This document shows, in pieces, positions 17,098 through 25,964 of a DNA stretch of 64,000 nt. This DNA comes from Prevotella nigrescens (GTDB lineage Bacteria; Bacteroidota; Bacteroidia; Bacteroidales; Bacteroidaceae): the NCBI RefSeq assembly GCF_031191185.1, contig NZ_CP133465.1, positions 1,112,001-1,176,000 of the forward strand, written 5' to 3'. The notes under the pieces are model-generated. The model made no database searches and was not told the origin of the DNA. It was given only the letters and a program-made list of their open reading frames with translations. A program made the position numbers and the translations under genes. How positions within the stretch are numbered: position 1 is the stretch's first letter; each line of letters opens with the position of its first letter.

Positions 17098-18009
17098 TTA
17101 TTTTACTTGTACTACAAGATATTTGCTTGTACTCCAGAAAGTTTGTGGGTCGTTGATGCGAAGAATGTATTGTCCTGCTGCATCTTTCGTAAGTGAATAG
17201 CTGCTGCTTGGGTGAGCTGTAAGAATAGTTGCATTCTTACTGTACAATTTAACTTCACGTGTAGAACGAATATCTATCTTTGTGAAATAGTTTTTGTTGA
17301 AACTGCCTTGTAGTACTTTTCCACCAGAAAGAATTCTTTGATCTTTAAGCTCTTTCTTTGTGCCGAATACATACCAACCAGTATTTAGTTGCATGTCTTG
17401 TGAAGATATAGTTTCACTCTTTTGGTTCGATTCTGTCTGCAAGTTTGCCTTTTCTGTTTCAAGATTCTGTTTTGCAGCTGTCAGATTTTCTTTGTCGGCT
17501 TTTAAATTGGAAACGTCGCTGTTCAAACCAGTAATTGTTTGGTCGAGCTCCTTAATGTGAATATTCTTAGAAGCCAATTCTGTCCGGAGTGCTTTCAGCT
17601 CATTATCCTTCTGTACTAATTGAGCAGTCATTTGACTAAGGGTCTTTTTCATTTCTTCACCCTTGAATCCTGTTTCTTGAAGCTGTTTTTGGAGTTTCTT
17701 TATCAGTTCGCGATTTTCCTGCATACGTTGAGCAATAAATTGTATATTCTCTCTTATCTGTGCAGTCTTATCTCCTTTCTCTCCTTCTTTTGCTAAAGTA
17801 ACACGGTTTTCTGCTGCATTAATCTCTGCAAATCCTTGTTGAATCTGATTGAGTGTTGCCATCATATCGTTTACTTCGTTATCACGGGCATTAATAATAG
17901 CACGCAAAGAATCGTTCTGGATTTCTGCGGGATTAATTGTAGACTTTTCTTGTTTGCAAGAAGCAAGTGCTATAGCACCGCAAGCTGCATAAATTAATAG
18001 CTTTTTCAT
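17098..18009 (-). CDS. Coiled-coil lipoprotein
   Basis: A 303-residue lipoprotein with lipobox LASC at residues 15-18. From about residue 40 to 205 the sequence is a long heptad-rich coiled coil (IKKLQKQLQETG, LKADKENLTAAKQNLETEKANL). A compact C-terminal domain follows (GWYVFGTKKELKDQRIL, FTKIDIRSTREVKLYS, VVQVK) that recurs in Bacteroidetes lipoproteins. It may span part of the periplasm, tied to the outer membrane. The gene begins 3 bp after rsmI, so the two are probably one operon. Its function is not known. Confidence 0.75.
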   Translation of the reverse strand: MKKLLIYAACGAIALASCKQEKSTINPAEIQNDSLRAIINARDNEVNDMMATLNQIQQGFAEINAAENRVTLAKEGEKGDKTAQIRENIQFIAQRMQENRELIKKLQKQLQETGFKGEEMKKTLSQMTAQLVQKDNELKALRTELASKNIHIKELDQTITGLNSDVSNLKADKENLTAAKQNLETEKANLQTESNQKSETISSQDMQLNTGWYVFGTKKELKDQRILSGGKVLQGSFNKNYFTKIDIRSTREVKLYSKNATILTAHPSSSYSLTKDAAGQYILRINDPQTFWSTSKYLVVQVK

Positions 18010-18012
18010 ATT

Positions 18013-18747
18013 CTATCTATTTTCATTATACTTCGAAGAATGTTGCTCTTCGTTAATGTCTTTTCTTTTTCTCTCTTTCTCTTTCCCTGCCAATACTATG
18101 ACAAATTCGCCTTTGGGTGTAGTTTCTTTGAAATGTGCAAGCACTTGGACTAAAGTTCCGCGCACACTTTCTTCGTACACCTTAGATATTTCGCGACAAC
18201 AACTAACCATACGACTTTCACCAAAGCCTTCGATGAATTGTTCCAATGTTTTTACGATGCGATAGGGTGATTCGTAAAATATCATTGTCCGGGTTTCGCT
18301 GGCAAGGCTTTCTATCTGTGTCTTGCGTCCTTTCTTTTGTGGCAAGAAACCTTCGAAACAAAAGCGGTCGCACGGAAAACCACTCGAAACAATTGCTGGA
18401 ATTAGGGCAGTGGCACCTGGAAGTGTCTGGACTGTAATGCCTGCTGAAATAGCTTCGCGAGCCAAATAGAAGCCTGGGTCGCTAATTCCGGGTGTACCTG
18501 CATCGGAGATGAGCGCAATAGTTTCGCCAGCCTTTAGCCTGTCTACTATTTTTGCTGCTGTTCCGTGTTCATTATATTTGTGGTGGGATACTAAATGGTT
18601 TTTTATATCGAAATGTTTCAACAAGTTACTCGACGTGCGAGTATCTTCACAGAGTATCAAGTCTGCTTCCTTAAGAATACGAACGGCACGAAATGTCATG
18701 TCTTCCATATTCCCTACTGGTGTTGGTACAAGATATAAAATTCCCAT
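18013..18747 (-). CDS. rsmI: 16S rRNA (cytidine-1402-2'-O)-methyltransferase RsmI
   Basis: A 244-residue SAM-dependent methyltransferase. Its start (GILYLVPTPVGNMEDMTFRA) and the motifs CEDTRTS, ALISDAGTPGISDPG and LPGATALIPAIVSSG are diagnostic of RsmI. It methylates C1402 in the ribosomal decoding centre. The C-terminal tail is basic and likely disordered. A -7 box TACATTTG on the minus strand (18756-18763) lies 9 bp from the start codon, so the 5' leader is very short. Confidence 0.95.
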   Translation of the reverse strand: MGILYLVPTPVGNMEDMTFRAVRILKEADLILCEDTRTSSNLLKHFDIKNHLVSHHKYNEHGTAAKIVDRLKAGETIALISDAGTPGISDPGFYLAREAISAGITVQTLPGATALIPAIVSSGFPCDRFCFEGFLPQKKGRKTQIESLASETRTMIFYESPYRIVKTLEQFIEGFGESRMVSCCREISKVYEESVRGTLVQVLAHFKETTPKGEFVIVLAGKEKERKRKDINEEQHSSKYNENR

Positions 18748-18914
18748 AAGTGATGCAAATGTAAATGAAAAGTATTGAATGTCAAAATTAATTAGGATTT
18801 TTTACATGTAGTTTTGTTTCATATTCATATAAAAACAAATACTTCTTGGTTTTTCTGTATAATTGTAGTTGTGGAAGAGAAAGTAGAATGCGCAAAGGTG
18901 GGTGTTTAAGATAG

Positions 18915-18970
18915 AAAAAGACCAACAAGTGTTTGTCTGAGAACTAAAACTTGTTGGTCTTGTTGTTTTT
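18915..18970 (-). terminator. Bidirectional-looking terminator after dsbD
   Basis: GACCAACAAGT at 18920-18930 pairs with ACTTGTTGGTC at 18949-18959. T-rich flanks occur on both strands; the gene it closes is dsbD on the minus strand. Confidence 0.8.
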
Positions 18971-19033
18971 ACTGATAAGGCTGTGTTTTCCGCCTTATTG
19001 AGTTATGATGATAGGATATGTTTCCTATGTGGT

Positions 19034-21091
19034 TTACTTCTTGTAGTTTTCAATACCTTTATTCAGGAAGTCAAGATACCCTGGAATATCTTCCTTGTAA
19101 ACGAAGCTGCCGCTAAGTGGATTTCCATGGTTGTCTACCGTTACATAGAATGGTTGTGCCAAGTATCCGAATTTAGATTCTTCCAGATAGCTCCATTTGT
19201 CGCCGACTGTACGTAACGTACGTGTTGTTCCATCGGGACGTTTTACTTTGATAGGTTCTTTCAGCGGAGTCTTGTCGTCTACGTAGAGTGAAATCAATAT
19301 GTAGTCGTTGTTAAGTTTCTCAGCTACTTCTGCATTTGTCCACACTGCGCCTTCCATCTTACGACAGTTTACACAACCAAATCCTGTAAAGTCGAGCAAG
19401 ACTGGCTTTCCGGCTTGTGCAGCGGCACGCATTCCTTCTTCGTAATCTTTGTATTTTGGCTCTACTTCTTGATGGTGCAAGTTGAAGTCTTGTGTGTAAA
19501 TAGGTGGTGCGAATGCACTGACAGCTTTCAAAGGTGCACCCCAAAGACCTGGAATCATATATATGGTGAAGGCTAAAGATATCATGCCAAGCATAATTGC
19601 TGGTACCGGCATGGCTGTTTGTGTCTGGTCGTCGTGTGGGAACTTCACTTTGCCAATGAGATAGAGTCCCATTATTCCGAAGATAACAATCCATATTGCG
19701 AGGAATGTTTCTCTGTCGAGTATGCGCCAGCCGTATGCAAGGTCGGCAACTGACAGGAACTTGAAGGCGAATGCTAATTCTATGAAGCCTAACACTACCT
19801 TGATCATGTTCATCCATGAACCTGATTTAGGTGCTTGCTTCAGCCATGTTGGGAACAATGCAAACAGTGTGAAAGGTAAAGCTAATGCAAATGCAAAACC
19901 AAACATGCCGATTGCCGGTGCTACCCAGTCGCCACTTGTGGCTGCTTGTACAAGAAGAAGTCCTACTACCGGTGCCGTGCAAGAGAATGACACCAAAGAA
20001 AGTGTGAATGCCATCAGGAAGATGGAAAGCAGACCTGTCGTTGCTGCTGCCTTGTTGTCGATTGCATTTCCCCACGATGCTGGCAAACGGAGTTCGAACC
20101 AGCCGAAGAAACTCAATGCGAACACTACCAGCATGAGGAAGAAGAAGATGTTGAACGGTGCGTTTGTTGCCAGTTCGTTCAGCTTCTGCGGACCGAATAG
20201 GGCTGTGATGACGGCTGCCAAACCCATGTAGATTACGATGATGGAGATTCCGTAGGTTACGGCATCGCGGATACCTTTCTTCTTGTCGTCTTTGGCACGT
20301 TTCAGGAAGAAGCTTACCGTCATTGGAATAATAGGCCATACGCAAGGTGTTAGCAAGGCGATGAAGCCTCCCACGATGCCCATGAGGAAGATGCCCCATA
20401 AAGACTTGTCGTTGTTGTCTTTCTCTGCGCCAAACGCTTTCAGCTCTTTAATCACGGGTTGCCAAAGTTCTGAAGCCGTTGCTGCGCCGGTACCTGCAGC
20501 TTGCACAGAGTCGCCTGGCATTGTTCCGCCCAATTCGGCTGTCTTTGCCGTATCTGTCGTTGCACCTGGAGCAGCTGCCGCTTCTCCAATTTCGTTTTCT
20601 CCTTCTTTGGCTGCTGTAGTTTCTGTTGCTGCCGGTGCGTCGGCTGGCCCGTTGCCAGAATAGCTGAACTCTACAGAAGAAGGTGGCATACACATTTCGT
20701 CGTTGCATGCGCCATATTCCATATAGCCTGCAATCTTGTAGGTTTTGCCCGTTATTTTATATTTCTGTACGAAGCTCACACTGTGTTCGAAGTAGCGGAG
20801 TTTCATTTCGAACACCTTGTCGAACACGTTTATTTCTTTACCTCGTGGTGTCAGTTTGCCCATTGGCTGCGCACCTTCTGCCTTTTCAGTGGTGAGTGCA
20901 GCCGATGTTGGTCCTCCGGCTGGAAGTCCTGTTGAATATACGTGCCAGCCTGCATCGATTTTACCTGTAAAGATAACATCTACCTCTGTTGGCGATACTT
21001 TCTTTTGTTGTACACTGAAACGTACAGGGTTTTGCGCCATCGCTGTGAGGCTGAATAACGCAAACAAGGCTAAAAGAATCTTAGATCTCAT
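19034..21091 (-). CDS. dsbD: Thiol:disulfide interchange protein DsbD
   Basis: A 685-residue protein with three parts. A signal peptide and an N-terminal DsbD-alpha-like domain cover about residues 1-150. An Ala/Thr-rich linker follows to about 210. The hydrophobic core has eight or so membrane segments (235-510) with conserved Cys in TPCVWP and SCTAPVVG. The C-terminal thioredoxin-like domain carries FTGFGCVNCRKMEG. It moves electrons from the cytoplasm to periplasmic thiol proteins. It has its own promoter box (21165-21172, minus strand) and terminator (18920-18959). Confidence 0.94.
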   Translation of the reverse strand: MRSKILLALFALFSLTAMAQNPVRFSVQQKKVSPTEVDVIFTGKIDAGWHVYSTGLPAGGPTSAALTTEKAEGAQPMGKLTPRGKEINVFDKVFEMKLRYFEHSVSFVQKYKITGKTYKIAGYMEYGACNDEMCMPPSSVEFSYSGNGPADAPAATETTAAKEGENEIGEAAAAPGATTDTAKTAELGGTMPGDSVQAAGTGAATASELWQPVIKELKAFGAEKDNNDKSLWGIFLMGIVGGFIALLTPCVWPIIPMTVSFFLKRAKDDKKKGIRDAVTYGISIIVIYMGLAAVITALFGPQKLNELATNAPFNIFFFLMLVVFALSFFGWFELRLPASWGNAIDNKAAATTGLLSIFLMAFTLSLVSFSCTAPVVGLLLVQAATSGDWVAPAIGMFGFAFALALPFTLFALFPTWLKQAPKSGSWMNMIKVVLGFIELAFAFKFLSVADLAYGWRILDRETFLAIWIVIFGIMGLYLIGKVKFPHDDQTQTAMPVPAIMLGMISLAFTIYMIPGLWGAPLKAVSAFAPPIYTQDFNLHHQEVEPKYKDYEEGMRAAAQAGKPVLLDFTGFGCVNCRKMEGAVWTNAEVAEKLNNDYILISLYVDDKTPLKEPIKVKRPDGTTRTLRTVGDKWSYLEESKFGYLAQPFYVTVDNHGNPLSGSFVYKEDIPGYLDFLNKGIENYKK

Positions 21092-21418
21092 TGTTGTTAG
21101 CTTATTTAAATTGTTGTTTTGTTTTCATGTAATGCAGTCTTTTATATGGAAAGATTACTGCGTGCAAAGGTAATGTTATTTTTTTAAAAACAAAGCCATT
21201 ATGTTATATTTGTTCTTTTTTATTGTTGTTTTTTCACCTTGCAAATGTTGTAAAGCCATATGACGTGGCTTTAAATGCATATATAATTAAGGTGAAGCCG
21301 GACGGACTGAATGGTTCAACGTATAAAACATAACGAACCAAGCAACGCCAATTCAATGTGTCTCCAGGCGTTCACCATTGATAACGCCCTTGTTCTCTAT
21401 TGACTCATTGCAGATTTC

Positions 21419-21583
21419 TTATTAGCTTATTACAAGTAATTTATAAGCTTTTATTTAAAAGCTCATAAGTTTTTAATTAATAGCTTATAAGCTTTCTATA
21501 AATAGCTTATAAGCTTTCTGCAAATAGCTTATAAGCTTTTCATTTATAGCTTATAAACTCTTTATTGAAAACTTATAAGTTTT
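21419..21583. repeat. Palindromic array 2, exact 22-bp period, core AGCTTATAAGCT
   Basis: The heptamer TTATAAG (or one-base variants) starts at 21419, 21441, 21463, 21485, 21507, 21529, 21551 and 21573: eight units at exactly 22 bp. The full core AGCTTATAAGCT is a perfect palindrome in three consecutive units. Linkers are A/T-rich and variable. The array ends 38 bp before the -7 box of the HU-like gene. Confidence 0.93.
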
Positions 21584-21597
21584 TATGGATCTATTCG

Positions 21598-21628
21598 TTG
21601 TAAAAACCGAAAGAATTAATTATCTTTG
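21598..21628 (+). promoter_or_regulatory. Promoter of the HU-like gene
   Basis: TTG at 21598-21600 and TATCTTTG at 21621-21628. The leader of about 80 nt contains two CTTC/GAAG hairpins (21650-21685). Confidence 0.65.
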
Positions 21629-21712
21629 TGCTGTTAATGTAGTAAGAAGGCTTCTGAAGATTAATTCCTTCGGCTTCGGAAGACAGAATAAGAGAAGGAT
21701 TATTGCTGACTT

Positions 21713-22132
21713 ATGGCAGGAAAATCATTGAGCTATGTTCTGGTGGAGCGTAAACTAAACGTAGGTCCGAAAGGCAAACAGATAATGCAGATTGCACAGC
21801 CGACGAAACGTCGCCGGGTAGATTTTGAAAGCTTTTGTGCGCAAGTGGCTCGTGCAACCACGTTCACCCGGCAAGAAGTTGCGGCTGTTTTGAGCTATTC
21901 TGCAGAGGTAGCACGCGATCTTGTGGCAAGTGGCGACATTGTTGAATATGGCGACCTGGGTACGCTTAAACCATCGTTTAAAAGCAAGGCAGTGCCAAAG
22001 GGCGAAAAATTCAAGCCCAACGTGCATATAGAAAAGGCTATGGTTAAGCTTTCGCCATCGCCTAAATATTTCACGCTGAACGATGTGTCGTACGAACAAG
22101 TGAGCAAGTCGAAGAAGAAAAGTAAGCTGTAG
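21713..22132 (+). CDS. HU-family DNA-binding protein, HU-HIG type
   Basis: A 139-residue basic protein. It matches the Bacteroidetes HU-HIG family: an N-terminal extension (SLSYVLVERKLNVGPKGK), the HU-like dimer helices (DFESFCAQVARATTFTRQEVAAVL) and a strand segment GDIVEYGDLGTLKPSF, with a lysine-rich tail. HU proteins bend and compact DNA. Members are numerous in Bacteroidetes genomes, and the specific role of this copy is unknown. It sits directly downstream of a 22-bp repeat array, which may be coincidence. A strong terminator follows at 22182. Confidence 0.88.
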   Translation: MAGKSLSYVLVERKLNVGPKGKQIMQIAQPTKRRRVDFESFCAQVARATTFTRQEVAAVLSYSAEVARDLVASGDIVEYGDLGTLKPSFKSKAVPKGEKFKPNVHIEKAMVKLSPSPKYFTLNDVSYEQVSKSKKKSKL

Positions 22133-22181
22133 GGAACTGGGTTTGACGGGCTGTCGTACCGACGACGATGCCGACAAATAC

Positions 22182-22228
22182 AAAGCATGCCGCCTCGAAG
22201 TGTCGGGGCGGCATGCTTTGTCTTGTTG
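22182..22228 (+). terminator. Terminator of the HU-like gene
   Basis: AAAGCATGCCGCC at 22182-22194 pairs with GGCGGCATGCTTT at 22207-22219. It also lies at the 3' end of the minus-strand LRR gene and may serve both. Confidence 0.85.
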
Positions 22229-22240
22229 ATGATGTGGCGG

Positions 22241-25200
22241 TTACTGCCGTATAAGTTTCAGCGAGCAACTTCTCTTGGCACCACGGAGTGTAATCACGTA
22301 GACTCCTGAAGGAACGCCAGTTGCATCTATTCGGGCATTGCCTGATTGCACTGCAACTTCTGCGAGCTTGCAGCCAGTAAGGTTGTAGAGTGCAACTGTA
22401 TTGAACTGGGGCTCTACGCCTGATACGACTATGCTGTTTTCGTGGTTCTGCACCGTTGGTTTTTCGCTGTACACGGATTCTATAGCATCTGGCGTGGCCT
22501 CAACAATGTTAAAGTCTTTCCATGTGCGCGATGCACTGTAAGCTTGCTTGCTTCCTGCCGGTACGGTAAGTGTACATGTTTCTCGCTTTACGCCTTCGAA
22601 CACATCGTCCGTGTAAGGGTTTTCCACGGGGGCACTGGTCTTGACCGTCAGACTGTTCAACCCGCTGCAACCGCAGAATGCTCTGTATCCGAACTCGTTG
22701 AAAGCAGGCGAAAACTCTACCTTCTCAAGATTCTTGCAATACCAGAAGGCAAAGTCGGCTACTTTCTTTGTGCTGGCATTCATCGTAAAGTTCTTGTCGT
22801 TCTTTCCGTTCGGATAGATGTAGAGCGTCGTGTAATCCTTTGCGTAGAGCGTACCATTCTCTGCAGCATACTTTTCATTGTTGGCATCAACTTCGAACGA
22901 CTGGAGGGCAGCACAACCCAGGAACGGATTGTCTACAAGTTCGGCAGCCGACATGCCCAGTGCCACTCGCTTCAGTCCGAGGCATTCGGCAAAGGCAGCG
23001 TAGTCTATCTTCTCTGTCGTCTTAGGGATTTCGAGCGATTCTATGCCGTGATTGTGGAAGAATGCTTTCTCGCCAATCGTCTTTAATCCGCTTCCCAACT
23101 TCAGTCCTGCCATGTCGTTGCAATTCAGGAAAGCTTCGTTTTCTATGGTTTCCAATGAGTTTGGAAGCGTAACGTTGTGTAGCTTCTTGCAGTTCTGGAA
23201 CGCATACACGGCAATGTGCTTTAGTCCTTCTTTCAGTTCTATCGTCTCCAAGTTGTGGCAATCCTGGAAAGCATTCTTGTCTATCTTTGTGAGCGATGCG
23301 GGCAGTTCTGCTTTCTTCAGTGCTTCGCACATACCGAAAGCGCCTTCGGGTAAGGTGGTAATGCCGTCGGGAATTTGAATCTGTTCCAATCCGTTCGCAC
23401 CGAAGAAAGCTTCAATAGCTAATTCTCGGAGCGATTTTGGCAGCGTCAGCTTCTTGAGCTTGGGCGTCTGGTCGAATGTCCGCTTGTTTATTTTCGTTAC
23501 GCCATCGGGTATCGTAACCTCTTTCAGCTTCGCACAATAGGTGAATACGTAGTTGCCCATTGTTTTTAGTTTCGATGGCAACTGAATAGTTTCCAATGCG
23601 TCGCAAACGCCAAATGCCGTGTTTTGTATCTCGGTAACTTCGTCTGGAATTAAAACTTCTTTCATGCTGACGCATTTAAAGAATGCACCGATGCCTATTT
23701 CTCGGATATGTTTCGGAAGCACCACCGACTCTATGCTGCAACATTTAAAGAATAGCTTCTCGGGCAGCAAGGTAGGCTTTGCGCCATCAACAAAGTACTT
23801 TCTGTCCTTGCCCATGTCATCGGTAAAGATGTAATAGCTATCCGATGTGTCGCCTGTAGATACAAAGGTAACTTCGGAGAGGTCTATTCTTTTTAGCGTT
23901 GTGGGTATCAGCGCACCGTATTCGTCGGAACCGCAGAACTTTCTTACCCAGCGCAGGTCGTAACTGTTCAGCGGACCAACTATCTTCAGCGTGTCCACAA
24001 CATCGAGCCAAACGTTCTCGGGAATCTTGTCTTCAAGTTCGCCTGCTTTATCCACACTTACCACAACCTTCTTTATTCGGTCGCCTTCTTCTTGGCAACC
24101 TGTTCCGTCGCCTACTACCGAAACCATCCAGCCCTTGTCTGTTGCAATCTGAGTGTTGCTCACTTTGGCTGCTCCTGGCACATTATTATATAGCAGAATG
24201 CCGTGCAAGTCGCTTTCGTCGTCCTCTGGCCGCTTTTCTCTCAACGAACGATACATGGCATTCAGGGCACACGCATCTAACTTTGTGTTGTTCACCGAAA
24301 CATAGCGCAGATTGTTGCAGTTGTTGAAACCAATGCCACCGCTGATGGGATTGCCCGCAATGACAACGTCGAGCAGACTTGTACAGTTGCTGAAATCGAG
24401 CTGTTCAATTTTGTTGTTACCACAATTGATAGCAGTGAGTTTTGTCTGTGCAGTCAGGTTGAGCGTGCCTATTTGGTTACCGTCGCAAGTAAGATTGGTT
24501 AGCAATGGCAGTATTGTTGTTTCTATCTGTGTGAAATTGCAGCTGCTACAATTGAGCGAGGTGAGCGAACGTGGGAAATCTGCCGTGCTTAATTTCGGAT
24601 TTACCGAGCAGTCTAAGTTTTTCATGCTTGTGCAGCCTGTTAGGTTCAGTGTGGCAAGGTCGTTAGAAAAACAGGTAAGTGTTTCTAATTTATTCAGTCC
24701 GCTGACGTCGAGCGTAGTTAGCTGATTGTTGTTGCACACCAGCGACTCAAGGTTTCGGCAGGCTGATAGGTTCAGACTTGTGAGGGCGTTCCCTTCACAT
24801 GACAGAGCTTTAAGTTGTGTCATTCCCGTCAAGTCGAGCTGGGAAAGCTCGTAGTTGTTGTCTATTCCTAACAGTTTCAGCTGCTTTGTTTGCGATAAAT
24901 CTATCGTCTTCAGTCCGGCAGCAGGCACCATCAACGTGTCAATCTTGTTGTTTGTTGGTAGTGAGAGTGTGCGCAATGGCCGTCCTAATCCTACGGCTAC
25001 ATACCTCAGTTCGCTGTTCTTGCTCAAGTCGTATTCGTCCACAAGTGTTTGCAAAGCATCAAGATGTTTCAGCTTGGGACAGTCTTTTAGGTTCAAGTGT
25101 TTTAGTTGTGCGTTCGATGTGCACATTAATAGTTCCAACGTTGGGTGCGATGCAAGCGTCAGTTCCTTAAGTCGGTTATTGGTTAGAATAAGACTGTCTA

Positions 25201-25672
25201 TCTTGGAATTATGCGTTAGGTCGAGTTGTTCTAACGGCGAGTCTTGCACGTAGAGAAGTTTCAGTTCTGGATTGCCCGATACGTCCAAGTCTCTTACAAA
25301 GTTCTTTCGCGAGATAAGATATGTTAGTGCGGACAGTTTCGTAACATCAAGCGTTGTTAGTTGGTTGTTGGAACACTCCAACACTGCAATGTTGCCATAA
25401 ATAGTCAGGTCTTGTGCTTCGATATTTCCTTGTATTCGTGTGGCTGTTTTGTTGAGTTTGCCTTTGTGGGTCTTACCATCTCCCCAGTCAAGCGTGTACT
25501 CTCCTGCTTCTGCACCCATAATCAAGAGCGCATATTTACTACCAGTTTTGCCTGCAAAGTGCATCTTTACACAAGGTGCACCAGGCTGGTTGTGTCCTGC
25601 TCGCATGACATTCAGCGAGCCTAAAATGGCACAAGTAGCCATTAATAACACTCGTTTCATATACTTTTTCAT
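22241..25672 (-). CDS. Large leucine-rich-repeat surface protein (BspA-like) with C-terminal sorting-like domain
   Basis: A 1143-residue exported protein. A signal peptide covers roughly residues 1-25. Residues about 95-480 are 20-22-residue LRRs of internalin-like form (LTSLNLSACRNLESLVCNNN). A linker of about 150 residues follows. Residues about 640-1000 are BspA-type LRR_5 units (LKTIGEKAFFHNHGIESLEIP). The last 80 residues (VALYNLTGCKLAEV, GVPSGVYVITLRG) resemble type IX secretion sorting domains. BspA-like proteins bind host matrix and other bacteria, so adhesion is likely. It is divergent from a TPR/HTH regulator gene 292 bp away. Confidence 0.85.
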   Translation of the reverse strand: MKKYMKRVLLMATCAILGSLNVMRAGHNQPGAPCVKMHFAGKTGSKYALLIMGAEAGEYTLDWGDGKTHKGKLNKTATRIQGNIEAQDLTIYGNIAVLECSNNQLTTLDVTKLSALTYLISRKNFVRDLDVSGNPELKLLYVQDSPLEQLDLTHNSKIDSLILTNNRLKELTLASHPTLELLMCTSNAQLKHLNLKDCPKLKHLDALQTLVDEYDLSKNSELRYVAVGLGRPLRTLSLPTNNKIDTLMVPAAGLKTIDLSQTKQLKLLGIDNNYELSQLDLTGMTQLKALSCEGNALTSLNLSACRNLESLVCNNNQLTTLDVSGLNKLETLTCFSNDLATLNLTGCTSMKNLDCSVNPKLSTADFPRSLTSLNCSSCNFTQIETTILPLLTNLTCDGNQIGTLNLTAQTKLTAINCGNNKIEQLDFSNCTSLLDVVIAGNPISGGIGFNNCNNLRYVSVNNTKLDACALNAMYRSLREKRPEDDESDLHGILLYNNVPGAAKVSNTQIATDKGWMVSVVGDGTGCQEEGDRIKKVVVSVDKAGELEDKIPENVWLDVVDTLKIVGPLNSYDLRWVRKFCGSDEYGALIPTTLKRIDLSEVTFVSTGDTSDSYYIFTDDMGKDRKYFVDGAKPTLLPEKLFFKCCSIESVVLPKHIREIGIGAFFKCVSMKEVLIPDEVTEIQNTAFGVCDALETIQLPSKLKTMGNYVFTYCAKLKEVTIPDGVTKINKRTFDQTPKLKKLTLPKSLRELAIEAFFGANGLEQIQIPDGITTLPEGAFGMCEALKKAELPASLTKIDKNAFQDCHNLETIELKEGLKHIAVYAFQNCKKLHNVTLPNSLETIENEAFLNCNDMAGLKLGSGLKTIGEKAFFHNHGIESLEIPKTTEKIDYAAFAECLGLKRVALGMSAAELVDNPFLGCAALQSFEVDANNEKYAAENGTLYAKDYTTLYIYPNGKNDKNFTMNASTKKVADFAFWYCKNLEKVEFSPAFNEFGYRAFCGCSGLNSLTVKTSAPVENPYTDDVFEGVKRETCTLTVPAGSKQAYSASRTWKDFNIVEATPDAIESVYSEKPTVQNHENSIVVSGVEPQFNTVALYNLTGCKLAEVAVQSGNARIDATGVPSGVYVITLRGAKRSCSLKLIRQ

Positions 25673-25909
25673 ACCGTCGTTTGTTATAAGTTGTTCTATT
25701 TTAGCATTCTAAGTTTATTATTGTCAGGACAAAAATAAAATAAATTACACAACAAATGAAATGTTTTACAAGTTTATTTAAATGCTGCGTTGCAAATCTG
25801 AATATACTGTATGTGGTTGATTTATAGCATGTTATAGTATATATACTAATGTAGTATACTTCTTTTAGGGGCTAAAATGCAACGGAAAATAGGCATATTA
25901 AGTATTACT

Positions 25910-25944
25910 TTTGTTTATCTTTAAGAAAAAAAGATGTACTTTTG
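25910..25944 (+). promoter_or_regulatory. Promoter of the TPR/HTH regulator gene
   Basis: TTTG at 25910-25913 and TACTTTTG at 25937-25944. The spacing is slightly long (23 bp). Confidence 0.55.
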
Positions 25945-25964
25945 TGCAAGAGAAATAAACAGAA

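Larger units (their letters stand above)
21092..21712. other. Divergent intergenic region with array 2
   Basis: A 621-bp gap between dsbD (-) and the HU-like gene (+). It holds a dsbD -7 box (CAAAGGTA at 21165-21172), the 22-bp array at 21419-21583 and the HU promoter. The stretch 21230-21410 shows nothing I can name. Confidence 0.7.

Noticed and set aside
21419..21583. CRISPR array
   Set aside because: The repeats are 10-14 bp palindromes with 8-12 bp linkers, too short for repeat-spacer units, and no cas genes are present in the window.
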